Positions 63,210 to 64,000 of a stretch of 64,000 nucleotides of DNA are shown here, in pieces. Under the pieces are notes generated by a model. That model was not told where the DNA came from, did not search any database, and saw only the letters and a program-made list of their open reading frames with translations. The position numbers were made by a program, and so were the translations under genes. This DNA is from an uncultured Pseudoteredinibacter sp. (GTDB lineage Bacteria > Pseudomonadota > Gammaproteobacteria > Pseudomonadales > Cellvibrionaceae), in NCBI RefSeq assembly GCF_947500695.1, contig NZ_CANMSS010000001.1:1-64000 (forward strand). The letters are read 5' to 3'. The first letter of the stretch is position 1. Every line of letters begins with the position of its first letter.

Positions 63210-63976
63210 TAAGTCTCCGGCACAGATTTTTTAAGGATATAAGCTAGCAATGGCTTCGGCAAAATTCGCGCTAGGCGAATTAAGCTCGCAGTAACAAAAG
63301 GGAACAGTACATCGCTCTTTTCTTTTTCAATGCCGCGAATCATATATTGGGCGGCCGCTTGTTCTGAGATTTCAAAAGGAGCAGGAATCCCATCATCAGC
63401 TACCCGTTCAGTCGCGACAAAGCCAGGGTAGAGCGAGATAAACTTTAAGCCCGCGTCGGCCAATTCGATACGACAACTGTCCATCAGGATTCGGCAAGCG
63501 GCTTTTGCGGCGCTGTAGGGTCCTTGCATGGGAAGCCCTATAAATCCGGCTAATGAGTTGGTGTGGGCAATGGTGCCATAGCCTTGGCTTTTCATGAGCG
63601 CAATAAGTGGAATGAGAAAGTTCACCAAGCTTTGATAGTTTAAGGCTAGGTTTTGCTGTACCTCATCAACACTGACATGGTTCATATTAAAAGATGGGCC
63701 ATCTCCAACATTCAATAGGGCCAGGTCGAGAGCTTTTCCTCGTGAGGCAATTTTATCGATCAGCTCTTGAGCTTGCTGCTGATTTAGAGCGTCTATGATA
63801 TGAAATTCGGCAGTGGAACCATTGCCTTCAATTTCCTGAACCAGCGATACAAGTAAATCTTCGCGGCGAGCGCAAATAATCAGGTGATTATTTCTCTTGC
63901 TTAACTCCACAGCGAATGCTCGCCCAATACCTGAGGAAGCGCCGACGACTAAAATATTTTTATTATTGAGCTGCAT
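63206..63976 (-). CDS. Short-chain dehydrogenase/reductase
   Basis: The 256-residue protein has the classical SDR cofactor motif VVGASSGIGRAF, an NVGDG segment, the catalytic Ser in HTNSLAGF and the YSAAKAA Tyr-Lys pair, followed by PGFVATERV. A C-terminal hydrophobic stretch (LAYILKK) may tether it to the membrane. AAAGGAA lies before ATG 63976, so the gene is complete. Substrate unknown. Confidence 0.92.
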   Translation of the reverse strand: MQLNNKNILVVGASSGIGRAFAVELSKRNNHLIICARREDLLVSLVQEIEGNGSTAEFHIIDALNQQQAQELIDKIASRGKALDLALLNVGDGPSFNMNHVSVDEVQQNLALNYQSLVNFLIPLIALMKSQGYGTIAHTNSLAGFIGLPMQGPYSAAKAACRILMDSCRIELADAGLKFISLYPGFVATERVADDGIPAPFEISEQAAAQYMIRGIEKEKSDVLFPFVTASLIRLARILPKPLLAYILKKSVPETY

Positions 63977-64000
63977 AGGAATTCCTTTGTGTTAATGCTA

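Overview
The window comes from a facultatively anaerobic gammaproteobacterium, probably marine. The nar genes, the split class II ribonucleotide reductase (nrdJa/nrdJb) and the narGHJI-PpiC-moaA order resemble the denitrifying pseudomonad arrangement, but the rest of the gene set looks more like Cellvibrionales or Spongiibacterales. That placement is an inference. No tRNA, rRNA, insertion sequence, prophage or CRISPR array was found.

Layout. 1-420: two and a half copies of a ~176-bp tandem unit, each carrying a long palindrome. 425-9093: mixed metabolic genes (MdaB-like quinone reductase with divergent LysR regulator, VF530-type DNA-binding protein, AraC regulator with secreted alkylsulfatase-like hydrolase, quinone oxidoreductase, PepSY membrane protein, globin, ArsH-like flavoprotein). 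9094-10772: an RNA-repair locus. rtcB is preceded by a separately promoted leader with a 12-codon ORF and a strong terminator. It is followed by a 55-codon basic ORF whose 3' end contains an intrinsic-terminator-like hairpin. 10775-35800: a nitrate-respiration island with a porin, three NarK-type transporters, a PP2C-kinase fusion, moeA, narL, narX, narGHJI, a PpiC-type isomerase, nrdJa-nrdJb plus a small CGSCGGC protein, and moaA-moaB behind a Moco riboswitch. 35950-41330: an RND efflux pair and a glutathione-transferase-like gene. 41760-47062: an OprC/NosA-type copper receptor, then DUF533, MtfA-like, methyltransferase and VanZ genes. 47443-54898: a MacAB-like ABC export operon with its own sigma-54 response regulator and histidine kinase. 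54940-62443: two tandem secreted beta-propeller paralogues and an acyl-CoA ligase. 62634-63976: a uracil-DNA-glycosylase-like gene and an SDR gene.

How it works together. The nitrate island is tied together in cis. 7-2-7 NarL-type palindromes (TACCNNN-NN-NNNGGTA) lie in front of both NarK-type transporters at 12.1-15.2 kb, the narK gene at 19.3 kb, narG and moaA. FNR/Anr boxes (TTGAT-N4-ATCAA) lie in front of narG, nrdJa and, notably, the copper receptor at 41.8 kb. This fits nitrate- and anoxia-controlled expression of nitrate uptake and reduction, molybdenum cofactor supply, oxygen-independent dNTP synthesis and probably copper uptake.

The least explained pieces are the rtcB leader and terminator-embedded ORF, the small cysteine-tailed partner of NrdJ, the kinase/phosphatase fusion beside narK, and the beta-propeller duplication, which left a tail fragment of the neighbouring ligase gene between the two copies.
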